Part shown: positions 26,678-35,244 of the stretch, piece after piece
Position numbering within the stretch: the stretch's first letter is position 1
Layout of the letters: every line of letters begins with the position of its first letter
Assembly: GCA_006438735.1 (NCBI GenBank)
Contig: RCZF01000004.1
Location: forward strand, 22,398-86,397
Origin: Sphingomonas koreensis
Lineage (GTDB): Bacteria > Pseudomonadota > Alphaproteobacteria > Sphingomonadales > Sphingomonadaceae
Direction of reading: 5' to 3'
DNA: 64,000 nucleotides
Translations under genes and position numbers: made by a program
Notes under the pieces: model-generated
What the model was told of the DNA's origin: nothing
Databases searched by the model: none
The model's input: the letters and a program-made list of their open reading frames with translations, nothing else

Positions 26678-27205
26678 TTGGACGGCCGCTTACGATGGTC
26701 CGTCATCAATCCCGGGACAACGGCTTTGCGACTCACCGTCTTATTGTTCTGCCTTCTTTTTGCAGGCTGTAGCCAACCGTCCTCGACGACGAGCCGCACC
26801 GGCACGGCTCAATCGAACGACCAACCGCCGAAGTCGATCGACGCCGCCACGAACGCCGCCCGGGGGGATGACGCGATTGTGGGGGGGCCCGAGAAGCATG
26901 AGACCAGCCCACCGTCCGGTGGGTCGGTGACGCGATCCTGCTATCTGAAAGTCGATGGGGTCGTCGCCGTCGATGGACCGTGCCTGGTATTTCCGATGGG
27001 AACCGACGAATATACGCTCAACACGTGGGACAACGGCAAGCCCTAACACTCGCACTTCGCGATCGTCACCAAAAGCGCGAACGGCACGGCGAAGGCAACC
27101 TGGAATGCCGATCCGAACGACGACCGCGCGTTCGATCCGCTCGGCGACGTTCGCAAAGTGGGGCAATGCTGGGTGAACAAGAGGGCGCAAATCTGCGCTC
27201 GTTAG
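26678..27205 (+). pseudogene. Small lipoprotein interrupted by an in-frame stop
   Basis: The frame gives a lipoprotein signal (LRLTVLLFCLLFAGCSQ, lipobox FAGC), a Ser/Thr/Pro-rich linker and a domain containing SCYLKVDGVVAVDGPCLVFP and YTLNTWDNGKP. A TAA at 27044-27046 stops it. The same frame then continues without a break as HSHFAIVTKSANG, TAKATWNADPNDDRAFDPLG and VGQCWVNKRAQICAR to TAG at 27203-27205. The downstream residues read as native protein with paired cysteines, so one nonsense change has split an outer-membrane or periplasmic lipoprotein of unknown function. The exact start is uncertain: an ATG at 26678 or a later TTG near 26724. Confidence 0.65.
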
Positions 27206-27501
27206 CGCGCGTGAGCGTTAAAACTGCCACTCTTACCGGAGAGCTCGTCACCTTACATATAAGCCGGCTGTAGCAAAGCAGAGCATATGGTTAGTATGCG
27301 CGCCGCCTACTGGCATTGAACGGAAGGCAGCAGCACTAATGCCTCCAAATCACTTGATGCTATACCTTCATCAGCAGGGAATGGATTATCGCCCGCCGAT
27401 TGGTATCGTAATAAATACGGAACGAGACGACTGAAATCGAGTTCCGACGACGATTAAACCGAGCACGCGATAAGTCGCATTATATCAAGGTACTTGCTAC
27501 C
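27206..27501. other. AT-richer stretch without a gene
   Basis: This stretch has visibly lower GC than its surroundings and carries no supported ORF, RNA or repeat. It ends where the surviving 3' part of thpR begins, so it is probably the scar or remnant of an insertion/deletion that removed the 5' half of that gene. Confidence 0.45.
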
Positions 27502-27777
27502 TCACCAAATGACGCGCTCACGCGGCTCCACAACAAGGTCGATCGCGCGCTCGCCGCGGTCGGCGTGCCGCCCGAGGGCCGCACCTATCTGGCGCACATG
27601 ACGCTCGCCCGGCTGCCCCGCGCCGCCGGCGTCGAGCCCGAAATCGCTCGCTTCCTCGCCGATCACGCCGCGCTCGCCAGTCCGCCCTTCGCGCTGAGCC
27701 ATCTCACGCTGTTCGAAAGCCAGCTCACCCGCGAGGGGGCGCGCTACGATGTGGTCGGACGCTGGCCGCTCTGCTGA
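27502..27777 (+). pseudogene. thpR: 3' fragment of RNA 2',3'-cyclic phosphodiesterase (ThpR/LigT)
   Basis: The frame reads SPNDALTRLHNKVDRALAAV, then YLAHMTLARLPRAAGVEPEI, LSHLTLFESQLTREGARYDV and ends VGRWPLC. This is the C-terminal half of the ThpR/LigT 2H phosphoesterase family, including the second H-x-T-L motif (HMTL). The first HxTx motif and about 90 residues are absent upstream, where the sequence becomes AT-rich. A 70-residue product from the ATG at 27565 would lack half the active site. The gene is a remnant. Confidence 0.75.
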
Positions 27778-27780
27778 GGA

Positions 27781-28335
27781 TCAGTTTGGCGCGAAGACGC
27801 CGCAGGCGATGCGGGCGCCGCTGTTGCCGGCAGGATCGCTCATCAGATCGTCGGGGCCGGCATGGATGACGACCGCCGCGCCATCGGCATCGAGCAGTCC
27901 CGCCATTGTTGCGCCCGGAATGTTGACGCCGAGCGTGGCGCGGCCGTCACTGGCGATCACCAGATTGGGCAGATCACCTTGGTGCGGGCCGGCCGCATTC
28001 ATCGATCCGTGATGCGCGCCCAGCGGGTTCCAGTGCCCGCCGGCGCTGGCGAAATCGGGCGGATCGCAGCGGCCGACCGTGTGGATGTGCACGCCGTGCA
28101 TGCCGGGCGGGAGTTCCTGCGCCACGATCGTCACCCGCAAGCCGCCCTGCACGTCGCTCGCCATCGCATGGCCGACTTCCACGCCGCGCGCGTCGCGGAT
28201 CACCGCGCCGGCGCTCTGCCCCGGGTAAGGCAAGGGTGCGCCGATCGGCCCACGATCACCGTGGTTTTCGCATCCCGCCAAGCCGACGGCAGCGGCGCCC
28301 AGGGCGCCCAGCCAGATCAATCGCATCGACGGCAT
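27781..28335 (-). CDS. sodC: Cu/Zn superoxide dismutase, lipoprotein type
   Basis: The start at 28335 (MPSMRLIWLGALGAAAVGLA) gives a lipoprotein signal with lipobox LAGC. The roughly 184-residue protein has the SodC metal ligands in GMHGVHIHTVGRCDPPDFAS and GGHWNPLGAHHG, plus AVVIHAGPDDL. It disproportionates periplasmic superoxide. Length and motifs are normal. A 46-codon ORF on the same strand ends 62 bases upstream. The truncated thpR gene lies directly tail-to-tail on the other side. Confidence 0.92.
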   Translation of the reverse strand: MPSMRLIWLGALGAAAVGLAGCENHGDRGPIGAPLPYPGQSAGAVIRDARGVEVGHAMASDVQGGLRVTIVAQELPPGMHGVHIHTVGRCDPPDFASAGGHWNPLGAHHGSMNAAGPHQGDLPNLVIASDGRATLGVNIPGATMAGLLDADGAAVVIHAGPDDLMSDPAGNSGARIACGVFAPN

Positions 28336-28397
28336 CACAGTCTCCCAAAGCGCTTGCGCCGCAGCGTAGCGCCATCGAGCCGCCTGCGCCACGCAGA

Positions 28398-28538
28398 TCA
28401 GCGCAGCGAGCGCCGTTCTTCTTTCCGTCGCTCGCCCTTGCGACGATCGGCGCCGGCATAATCGGCTTCGGCGGCGACCCGACGATCGCCGCCACGCCGA
28501 TCGGCATCGCGCCGATCATCCTTGCTTTGGTCCGTCAT
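28398..28538 (-). CDS. Small basic protein, 46 residues
   Basis: An ATG at 28538 preceded by GAAGAGAG opens a short frame: MTDQSKDDRRDADRRGGDRR, then VAAEADYAGADRRKGERRKE and ERRSLR. The repeated D-R-R pattern gives a highly charged, probably disordered protein. Its composition looks native, the ribosome-binding site is good and it lies upstream of sodC on the same strand, so a real small gene is likely. No function is recognised. Confidence 0.5.
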   Translation of the reverse strand: MTDQSKDDRRDADRRGGDRRVAAEADYAGADRRKGERRKEERRSLR

Positions 28539-28611
28539 CTCTCTTCACCCATGGTCCTCGATGAAACGCGCCATGGTATGCAAGAAGCGATGAAGATTTG
28601 GTGACGCCCGA

Positions 28612-29166
28612 TCAGGCGTCGGCCAACTGCCTGGACAGTGCCGCGATCACTGCCTCGTTGAACGCCGGGATGTCATCGGGCTTGCGACTGGTGATGAATT
28701 GGCCGTCGACCACCACCTCTTCATCGACGACCGTCGCGCCGGCATTGCGCAAATCGGTGCGCACCGACGGCCAACTGGTCATTGTCTTGCCGTCAACAAC
28801 GTCCGCCTCGACGAGCAACCACGGCGCATGGCAGATCGCCGCGACCGGCTTGCCCGCCTCGACGAAGCCCTTGATGATGTCGATCGCCTTGCCCTGCAGG
28901 CGCATCGCATCCGGATTGGCGACGCCACCGGGCAGCACCAGCATGTCGTAATCACCGACCGACACCTCACCGAGCGTCAGATCGGGCGTAATCTTCTCGG
29001 CCTTTTCGGTATCGTTCTGGACGCCCTGGATCGGATCGGTCTTGATCGACGCGAGCGTCACCGTCGCGCCGGCGTCCATCAGCGCCTCACGCGGCTTGAA
29101 CAGCTCCGATTGCTCGAAACCGTCGGTGGCGAGGATGAGCACTGTCTTGTTGGAAAGATCGGCCAT
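28612..29166 (-). CDS. PfpI/DJ-1 family type 1 glutamine amidotransferase-like protein
   Basis: The 184-residue protein has ILATDGFEQSELFKPREALM at the start, VLPGGVANPDAMRLQ and the nucleophile-elbow AAICHAPWLLVEADVV with the catalytic Cys-His pair, then TSWPSVRTDLRNAGATVVDE. This is the PfpI/YhbO branch, linked to protease-like or deglycase activity and general stress resistance. The length is typical and the start ATG is clear. It is divergent from the topoisomerase IB gene. Confidence 0.9.
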   Translation of the reverse strand: MADLSNKTVLILATDGFEQSELFKPREALMDAGATVTLASIKTDPIQGVQNDTEKAEKITPDLTLGEVSVGDYDMLVLPGGVANPDAMRLQGKAIDIIKGFVEAGKPVAAICHAPWLLVEADVVDGKTMTSWPSVRTDLRNAGATVVDEEVVVDGQFITSRKPDDIPAFNEAVIAALSRQLADA

Positions 29167-29270
29167 TGCGTGTCTCCTTAAAAAGTCGGGGAATGGTTGA
29201 CTAACGGCTCGGCACCACCTGCGTTCCGGAACGAAGCGATCGGCTGCGCATTGGAGCGGACGTTGCGCAC

Positions 29271-30287
29271 GTGGAAGGGAAACGCTTGGCCAGGATCGTC
29301 TATGCCGATGACAGCGACCCCGGCATCACGCGCAAGAAGGTGCGGCACGGCTGGGGCTATTGGGACGCCGAGGGCAAGCGGATCGCCGATAGAGACGAGA
29401 TCGATCGATTGAACGCGATTGGCCTGCCGCCTGCCTATAAGAACGCATGGTTCTGTCCGATGGCCAATGGCCACATCCAGGCGGTCGGCTGGGACGACAA
29501 GGGCCGCAAGCAATATCGCTATCATACCGGCTACCGCGAAGCGCGCGAGGCGGAGAAATACGATCTGTGCGCCGCGTTCGGGGCGAAGCTCCCCAAATTG
29601 CGCCGCCGCGTCGAGGCCGATCTTCGCCACCGCAAGATGGACAAGGATCGCGCCGTCGCCGCCGTCGTCAGGCTGCTCGATCTCGGCTTCGTCCGCGTCG
29701 GGAACGAGTGCTACGTGAAGAGCAACAAGAGCTTCGGCGCGACCACGCTGCGCAACCGCCACGCCGATCTCGACGGCCGCGTGCTCAAGCTGCAATACAA
29801 GGCAAAGTCCGGCAAGATGCGGCTGCTGACGATCGCCGACGGCTCGCTGATCCGCTTTGTGCGATCGTGTCAGGATCTGCCTGGCCAGCATCTGTTTCGC
29901 TGGCTCGATGCGGACGGCGAGAGCCACGCCGTCACCTCGGGCGACGTCAACGCCTATATCCACGCCGCGATGGGCGAGGAATTCACCGCCAAGCATTTCC
30001 GCACTTGGGGCGCGAGCGTGCTGGCGTTCGAGGCGCTGGCCGGCGCGAAACGTGACATCAGCCTGAAGACGATGTTAGAACCCGTCACCGCGGCACTCGG
30101 CAATACGCCGGCGATCGCGCGCAAATCCTATGTCCACCCCCGCCTGATCGCGCTCGCCAAGAGCGGCCAGGCGGACTTTCGCGCGGGGCTAAAGCTGCCT
30201 CGCACCGCCAAATACCTTTCGCGCATCGAGCGCGGCCTGATCGCCTTCCTGGGGGAGCCGGCCGCGGATACGCGCAAGGCAGCCTGA
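29271..30287 (+). CDS. Type IB DNA topoisomerase
   Basis: The start is GTG 29271. The 338-residue protein matches bacterial/poxvirus topoisomerase IB. The N-terminal domain holds IGLPPAYKNAWFCPMANGHI and ATGRDDKGR-like VGWDDKGRKQYRYH. The catalytic domain holds VGNECYVKSNKSFGATTLRN, KHFRTWGASVLAF and the active Tyr in ARKSYVHPRLI (about residue 287). It relaxes supercoils by transient nicking. It is often found beside stress genes such as pfpI, as here. It is intact. Confidence 0.92.
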   Translation: MEGKRLARIVYADDSDPGITRKKVRHGWGYWDAEGKRIADRDEIDRLNAIGLPPAYKNAWFCPMANGHIQAVGWDDKGRKQYRYHTGYREAREAEKYDLCAAFGAKLPKLRRRVEADLRHRKMDKDRAVAAVVRLLDLGFVRVGNECYVKSNKSFGATTLRNRHADLDGRVLKLQYKAKSGKMRLLTIADGSLIRFVRSCQDLPGQHLFRWLDADGESHAVTSGDVNAYIHAAMGEEFTAKHFRTWGASVLAFEALAGAKRDISLKTMLEPVTAALGNTPAIARKSYVHPRLIALAKSGQADFRAGLKLPRTAKYLSRIERGLIAFLGEPAADTRKAA

Positions 30288-30297
30288 CGAGATTTCC

Positions 30298-31512
30298 ATG
30301 ACCGCCAATACCACCGCCGCCGCCGCTGCTGCTGCGAGCAAGCCCCATCATGCCGCCAGCGCCGCCGACCTGCAGATGCAGCTCAACGGCTTCGTCGCGG
30401 CGACGGTGGACTGGTTTCAGACCAACTGGTTGCAGATCATCATTGCCGGCGCGGTCGGCGCGGCGATCGTCATCGGCCTGTATGCGCTGCGCCGGCTTGG
30501 CAATCGCTTGTGCAAGCCCGGCAGCGCGACCGGGAGCTGGACCACGATTATCGGCCGCGCCGTCACCAAGACCACCAACTATTTCATCATCATGGTCGCG
30601 GTCCGGCTCGTCGCCGGCTACGCGCAGCCGCCCGCCTCGGTCGAGCATGTCATCGAGGCGTTGTTCACCATCGCCGCGGTGCTGCAGGGCGCGATCTGGG
30701 CGCGTGAGATCATCCTCGGGCTGATCGAGCACCGCACCCAGGCCGAGCATTATCGCGGTGAGGCGATCACCAACGCGATGGGCATCATCCGGCTTCTCGT
30801 CAGCTTCGCCGTGTTCGCGATCGCGGTGGTCGTGCTGCTCGACAATCTCGGGGTCAACGTCACCGGCCTGGTCGCCGGGCTCGGCGTCGGCGGCATCGCC
30901 ATCGGCCTCGCCGCGCAGGGCATCTTCGCCGATCTGTTTGCAGCACTTGCGATCATCTTCGATCGTCCGTTCTCGAAAGGCGATGCGATCAGCTATGACA
31001 GCAGCGGCGGCACGGTCGAGGACATCGGTCTCAAATCGACCCGCATCCGCGACCCCAATGGCGAACTCAGGATCATCGCCAACAAGAACCTGCTCGACAA
31101 GGAAATCATCAACAACACGCGCCGCGACATGCGGCGCGTAAAGTTCGCGCTTGGCGTCACCTATCAGACGCCGGTCGAGGTCACGCGAGCGATGCCTGAT
31201 ATGCTCAAGGCGATCGTCGAGGCGGAGGGGTTCTCGTTCGTCCGCGCCGGCTTCGTCAATTTCGGCGGCTCCAGCCTCGATTTCGAGGTCGAGTTCGATT
31301 CGCACCACCCCGATTACCAATCGGCGTATAACGCGCGCCACGCCGTCGGCCTGGCTATCCTCGACAAGTTCAACGCCGATCACATCGATTTCGCCTATCC
31401 GACGCAGACCAGCTTCACCGCCGCGCCCGACGGCACGATGGTCCTGCCCTATCCCGAGGTGCAGGCGGTCAAGCGGATCGACCTCAAGGACGACGAGAGG
31501 CCGGCGGGTTAA
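30298..31512 (+). CDS. MscS-family mechanosensitive ion channel
   Basis: The 404-residue protein has an Ala-rich N-terminus, about four membrane helices (about 45-180) and the pore-lining helix GLGVGGIAIGLAAQGIFADL. FAALAIIFDRPFSKGDAISY follows, leading into the beta domain with TVEDIGLKSTRIRDPNGELR and IIANKNLLDKEI. This is the MscS core. It protects against hypo-osmotic shock. It starts 10 bases after the topoisomerase stop, so the two may be cotranscribed, and ends overlapping putA by 4 bases tail-to-tail. Confidence 0.92.
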   Translation: MTANTTAAAAAAASKPHHAASAADLQMQLNGFVAATVDWFQTNWLQIIIAGAVGAAIVIGLYALRRLGNRLCKPGSATGSWTTIIGRAVTKTTNYFIIMVAVRLVAGYAQPPASVEHVIEALFTIAAVLQGAIWAREIILGLIEHRTQAEHYRGEAITNAMGIIRLLVSFAVFAIAVVVLLDNLGVNVTGLVAGLGVGGIAIGLAAQGIFADLFAALAIIFDRPFSKGDAISYDSSGGTVEDIGLKSTRIRDPNGELRIIANKNLLDKEIINNTRRDMRRVKFALGVTYQTPVEVTRAMPDMLKAIVEAEGFSFVRAGFVNFGGSSLDFEVEFDSHHPDYQSAYNARHAVGLAILDKFNADHIDFAYPTQTSFTAAPDGTMVLPYPEVQAVKRIDLKDDERPAG

Positions 31513-34500
31513 ATCCCGCCCTCGTCCAGGCTCAGGAGCGTCGCGTTGCCGCCGGCGCTGGTCGTGTCGATCGACACCGCGCGTTCGGCGACGAAGCGGA
31601 ACAGGTAATGCGGCCCGCCCGCCTTCGGCCCCGTGCCGGATAGCCGCTCGCCGCCGAACGGCTGCGATCCCACCACCGCGCCGATCATCGAGCGATTGAC
31701 GTAGAGATTGCCGACCTTGGCGTTGGCCTCGGTCACCTCGGCGGCGCGCGCGATGCGGCTGTGCAGACCCATCGTCAGCCCGAAGCCCTTTTCGTTGACC
31801 TTGGCGATCGTCTCGACGAGCTTGCCCGCCGGCCAGGTCGCGACATGGAGCAACGGCCCGAACCATTCTTGCTTCAGGTCCTCGATGCGATCGAGCCGGA
31901 TCATCGTCGGCGGCACGAACAGCCCCTCTGGCGGCGCGTCGATCGTCTTGATCCAGCGCCCATGGACCGCGTCGCGATACGCCATCAGCTTGTCATAGGC
32001 GGCCTGATCGATCACCGGGCCGACGTCGGTCGCCGGATCGCCGGGATCGCCGAGCACCAGCAGGTCCATCGCGCCCGACAGCATCTCGATCATGCTGTCC
32101 GCCACTTCCTCCTGGATCAACAGCAATCGTAGCGCCGAGCAGCGCTGCCCGGCCGATCGGAACGCTGAGGTGACGACATCGAACACCACTTGCTCGGGCA
32201 GCGCGGTCGAATCGACGATCATCGCGTTGATCCCGCCGGTCTCCGCGATCAGCGGCACCAGCGCGCGTTCCTCGTCGTCGAGCAGCGAGCGGGCGATGCG
32301 CCGCGCGGTGCCGGTCGATCCGGTGAAGGCGACGCCCTGAATGCGGGCGTCGGCGGTGATCGCCGCGCCGACTTCCGGGCCGCCGGTGACGAGAATCAGC
32401 ACATCCTTCGGCACGCCGGCCTGATGCGCGAGCGCGACCGCGCGCGCGGCGATCCGCGGCGTCTGCGGCGCCGGCTTGGCGATCACGGTGTTGCCGGTGA
32501 CGAGCGCCGCGACCGTCTGGCCGAGGAAGATTGCCAGCGGGAAGTTCCACGGCGCGATCGTCGCCCACACGCCGCGCCCGTCGAGATGCATCATATTGCG
32601 CTCGCCGGTCGGCCCGGGCAGCTCGACCGATTGCAGATCGGCGCGCGCCCGCGCAGCGTAATAGCGACAGAAATCGACCGCCTCGCGGACCTCGCCGAGC
32701 GCGTCGGGGATCGTCTTGAATGCTTCCTGCACGCAGATCGCCATCAGCTCGTCGCGGTGCTGTTCCAGCAGATCGCCGAGCCGCTCGAGCATCGCCGCGC
32801 GCTCGTCGACCGGCCGCGCGGTCCAGGTCGGGAAAGCGGCTTCGGCGCGGGCGATGGCTTGGGCGACCGAGTCACCCTCCCGCCTGCGGGAGGGGTTAGG
32901 GGAGGGCTTGTCCAAAGCGGCGGCGGTATTGGCGACATGCCCTCCCCCAGCCCCTCCCGCAGGCGGGAGGGGAGAAGAAACCGCCTTCGCCGTCGCCGCC
33001 AGCACGTCGCGATCACTCAGATCCACCCCGGCGCTGTTCTTGCGCTCGGGCGCGAACAAATCCGCGGGCAGCGGGATGCTCGGATGCCGGGTGCCGCCGA
33101 CCGCGGCGATCTTCGCCACCGGATCAGCGAGCAATTCGTCCTCGCTCAGCCGTTCGTCGGCAAGCTGATGGACGAAACTCGAATTGGCGCCGTTCTCCAG
33201 CAGCCGCCGCACCAGATACGCCAGCAGATCGCGGTGTCCGCCGACCGGCGCATAGATCCGACAATGATAGCCGTGATCGCGCACCAGCCGCTCGTACAGC
33301 CCGTCGCCCATGCCGTGGAGCCGCTGGAATTCGAAATCGCGGTTATTGCCGGCCCATTCGACGATCGTCGCGACGGTCAGCGCGTTGTGGCTGGCGAACG
33401 CCGGGCGGATGTTTTCGGCCTCAAGCATATCGCGCGCGCAGGCGAGATACGACACGTCGGTCGAGGCCTTGCGCGTGAACAACGGGTAATCGTCCAGCCC
33501 CTCGACTTGCGTGCGCTTGATCTCGCTGTCCCAATAGGCGCCCTTGACCAGCCGCACGTTCATCACCCGGTCGAGCGCGTTGGCCCAGCCGATCACCGGG
33601 CGGCAGCGCTTGCCATAGGCCTGCACCGCCATGCCAAAGCCGTCCCAGCCCTTGAGGCTCGGCAGTCCGGCGACCGCGCCGATGATATCGAGGCTCATCT
33701 CGAGCCGTTCGGATTCCTCGGCATCGACGGTCAGCGCGATGCCCTTGCCCGCCGCCTGAACGCTGAGCGCCTCGAGCATCTCGATGAGCGCCGGCACGCA
33801 GTGATCATATTGCCCGATCTCGTAGCGCGCATGGAGCGCCGAGAGCTTGACCGAGATCGAATGCCCCGCCGCGGGATCGCGCCCGACCGCGTCGATCGCA
33901 TCAGTGTAGGCGCGGAAATAGCGCGCCGCATCGGCCTGCGTCCGCGCCGCCTCGCCGAGCATGTCGAAGCTCGCGGTGAAGCCCTTGTGCTCGGGCTTCC
34001 GCATCCGCTTCATCGCTTCGTCGATGGTGCGGCCCATCACGAAGATCTCGCCCATCATCTTCATCGCCGCGCCCACCGCCTGACGCACGAACGGCTCGCC
34101 GGCGCGGCTGATCAGCCGGCGCAGCGCCCCCGATGCGCCCTCGCCGACCAGCACGCGACCGACCACCAAACCCCAGGTCGCCGAATTGACCAGCGTCGAG
34201 TTCGACTTGCCGGCATGGCTCCGCCAATCCGCCTCGCCCAATTTGTCGGCGATCAGCAGGTCCGCCGTCTCGGGATCGGGCACGCGCAGGAACGCCTCGG
34301 CCAGGCTGAGCAGCGCGATCCCCTCGGACGAATTGAGCCGATATTCCTGGAGGAACTGGTTGACCCAGCCCTTGCCCTGCGCCGCGCGCAGATCGGCGAG
34401 CAGCCCGGCGGCGTGGCCGATGATCCGTTCGCGCGAATCGCGGCCGGTTTCGGCGCGCGACAATAATGGTTTTAGAACTTCGGGTTCGGGCGCGCGGTAG

Positions 34501-34547
34501 AGCTTGGCCATGCTTTTGCGCGCGGCTGACGTAGCGTCTGCGGTCAT
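31509..34547 (-). CDS. putA: Bifunctional proline dehydrogenase / delta-1-pyrroline-5-carboxylate dehydrogenase
   Basis: The 1012-residue PutA starts MTADATSAARKSMAKLYRAP and lacks the ribbon-helix-helix repressor domain, so it is the bifunctional type. Residues about 90-450 are the FAD proline dehydrogenase barrel (GHSISVKLSALHARYE, VRLVKGAYWDSEIK, YERLVRDHGYHCRIYAPVG). Residues about 560-1000 are the aldehyde dehydrogenase, with IAPWNFPLAIFLGQ, the catalytic Glu in IAETGGINAM and the catalytic Cys in FRSAGQRCSAL. It oxidises proline to glutamate. The linker (about 525-558) is lengthened by an in-frame palindromic repeat. Confidence 0.95.
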   Translation of the reverse strand: MTADATSAARKSMAKLYRAPEPEVLKPLLSRAETGRDSRERIIGHAAGLLADLRAAQGKGWVNQFLQEYRLNSSEGIALLSLAEAFLRVPDPETADLLIADKLGEADWRSHAGKSNSTLVNSATWGLVVGRVLVGEGASGALRRLISRAGEPFVRQAVGAAMKMMGEIFVMGRTIDEAMKRMRKPEHKGFTASFDMLGEAARTQADAARYFRAYTDAIDAVGRDPAAGHSISVKLSALHARYEIGQYDHCVPALIEMLEALSVQAAGKGIALTVDAEESERLEMSLDIIGAVAGLPSLKGWDGFGMAVQAYGKRCRPVIGWANALDRVMNVRLVKGAYWDSEIKRTQVEGLDDYPLFTRKASTDVSYLACARDMLEAENIRPAFASHNALTVATIVEWAGNNRDFEFQRLHGMGDGLYERLVRDHGYHCRIYAPVGGHRDLLAYLVRRLLENGANSSFVHQLADERLSEDELLADPVAKIAAVGGTRHPSIPLPADLFAPERKNSAGVDLSDRDVLAATAKAVSSPLPPAGGAGGGHVANTAAALDKPSPNPSRRREGDSVAQAIARAEAAFPTWTARPVDERAAMLERLGDLLEQHRDELMAICVQEAFKTIPDALGEVREAVDFCRYYAARARADLQSVELPGPTGERNMMHLDGRGVWATIAPWNFPLAIFLGQTVAALVTGNTVIAKPAPQTPRIAARAVALAHQAGVPKDVLILVTGGPEVGAAITADARIQGVAFTGSTGTARRIARSLLDDEERALVPLIAETGGINAMIVDSTALPEQVVFDVVTSAFRSAGQRCSALRLLLIQEEVADSMIEMLSGAMDLLVLGDPGDPATDVGPVIDQAAYDKLMAYRDAVHGRWIKTIDAPPEGLFVPPTMIRLDRIEDLKQEWFGPLLHVATWPAGKLVETIAKVNEKGFGLTMGLHSRIARAAEVTEANAKVGNLYVNRSMIGAVVGSQPFGGERLSGTGPKAGGPHYLFRFVAERAVSIDTTSAGGNATLLSLDEGGI
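32875..32972. repeat. Palindromic repeat pair inserted in-frame in putA
   Basis: Each half is itself palindromic (CCCTCCCGCCTGCGGGAGGG). The left module 32875-32906 is repeated inverted at 32940-32972, with 33 bases between. The same family occurs intergenically at 35110-35221. Inside putA it is read without stops, adding about 33 Pro/Gly/Arg-rich residues to the linker between the two enzyme domains. Confidence 0.8.
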
Positions 34548-34645
34548 TTTCCTGTTTCCGGTCGGGCGAGGCTTGTCCTCAAGGGGATCAAGCGCCTATT
34601 TGAAGCTTCGCGCCTATGCGCCGAAATTGTTTCGAGGGGAATGCC

Positions 34646-35104
34646 GTGCCGACGATCACCGTGCAGGAAATGGCGAGCCGCATCGGCGCCGAGACGGTGT
34701 CCGATTGGGTCGAGGTCAGCCAGGCGATGATCGACAAATTCGCGGACGCGACCGGCGATCACCAATTCATCCATGTCGATCCCGAACGTGCCAAGCTCAC
34801 CCCATTCGGCGGCACCATCGCGCACGGCTTTCTCACATTGTCGCTGATGCCGCTGCTCGCCTCCAAGGTCGCCGACAAGCCCGAGATCGAGGGCGTGAAG
34901 ATGGGCGTCAATTACGGCGGCAACAAAGTCCGCTTCCTGCAACCCGTCCGCTCGGGCAAGCGCGTCCGCGGCCGCTTCAAGCTGCTGTCGTTCGACGAGA
35001 AACGCCCCGGCCAGTGGCAGCAGGTCAATGAATTCACCGTCGAAATCGAAGGCGAGGAAAAGCCCGCGATGATCGCGGAGTGGATTTCGCAGATTTTCGT
35101 ATGA
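34646..35104 (+). CDS. MaoC-family enoyl-CoA hydratase/dehydratase-like protein
   Basis: I choose the GTG at 34646 (PTITVQEMASRIG) with GAGGGGAATGCC upstream; an ATG at 34616 would add ten poorly fitting residues. The roughly 152-residue hot-dog-fold protein has the hydratase signature ADATGDHQFIHVDPERA, with the catalytic Asp and His, and PFGGTIAHGFLTLSL. It resembles the NodN/MaoC-like R-hydratases that convert enoyl-CoA to (R)-3-hydroxyacyl-CoA. Proximity to thiolase and, 3 kb away, PHA depolymerase fits acyl-CoA/PHA metabolism. Confidence 0.88.
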   Translation: MPTITVQEMASRIGAETVSDWVEVSQAMIDKFADATGDHQFIHVDPERAKLTPFGGTIAHGFLTLSLMPLLASKVADKPEIEGVKMGVNYGGNKVRFLQPVRSGKRVRGRFKLLSFDEKRPGQWQQVNEFTVEIEGEEKPAMIAEWISQIFV

Positions 35105-35109
35105 TCTTT

Positions 35110-35221
35110 TCCCCCTCCCGCTTGCGGGAGGGGGCCGGGGGGTGGGCTGCCGCCCTCCATGAAGGATACCGCCTGGCTTGACCGGGCGCCCACCCCCAAC
35201 CCCTCCCGCAAGCGGGAGGGG
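35110..35221. repeat. Palindromic repeat pair between maoC-like and thiolase genes
   Basis: CCCTCCCGCTTGCGGGAGGG modules open and close this 112-base unit in inverted orientation. Each has the extension GGGGGTGGGC toward the middle. It belongs to the same family as the copy inside putA and has the size and symmetry of a REP-pair or small MITE. Confidence 0.75.
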
Positions 35222-35244
35222 AGCGAACAGAGGAAGCCCCAGCC

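Noticed and set aside
30085..31866. Long minus-strand ORF opposite mscS
   Set aside because: Antisense shadow caused by high GC; Arg/Asp/Gly-rich without any family motif, while the plus frame is a clear MscS.
32190..34466. 758-residue plus-strand ORF opposite putA
   Set aside because: Shadow ORF; the minus frame carries all PutA motifs.
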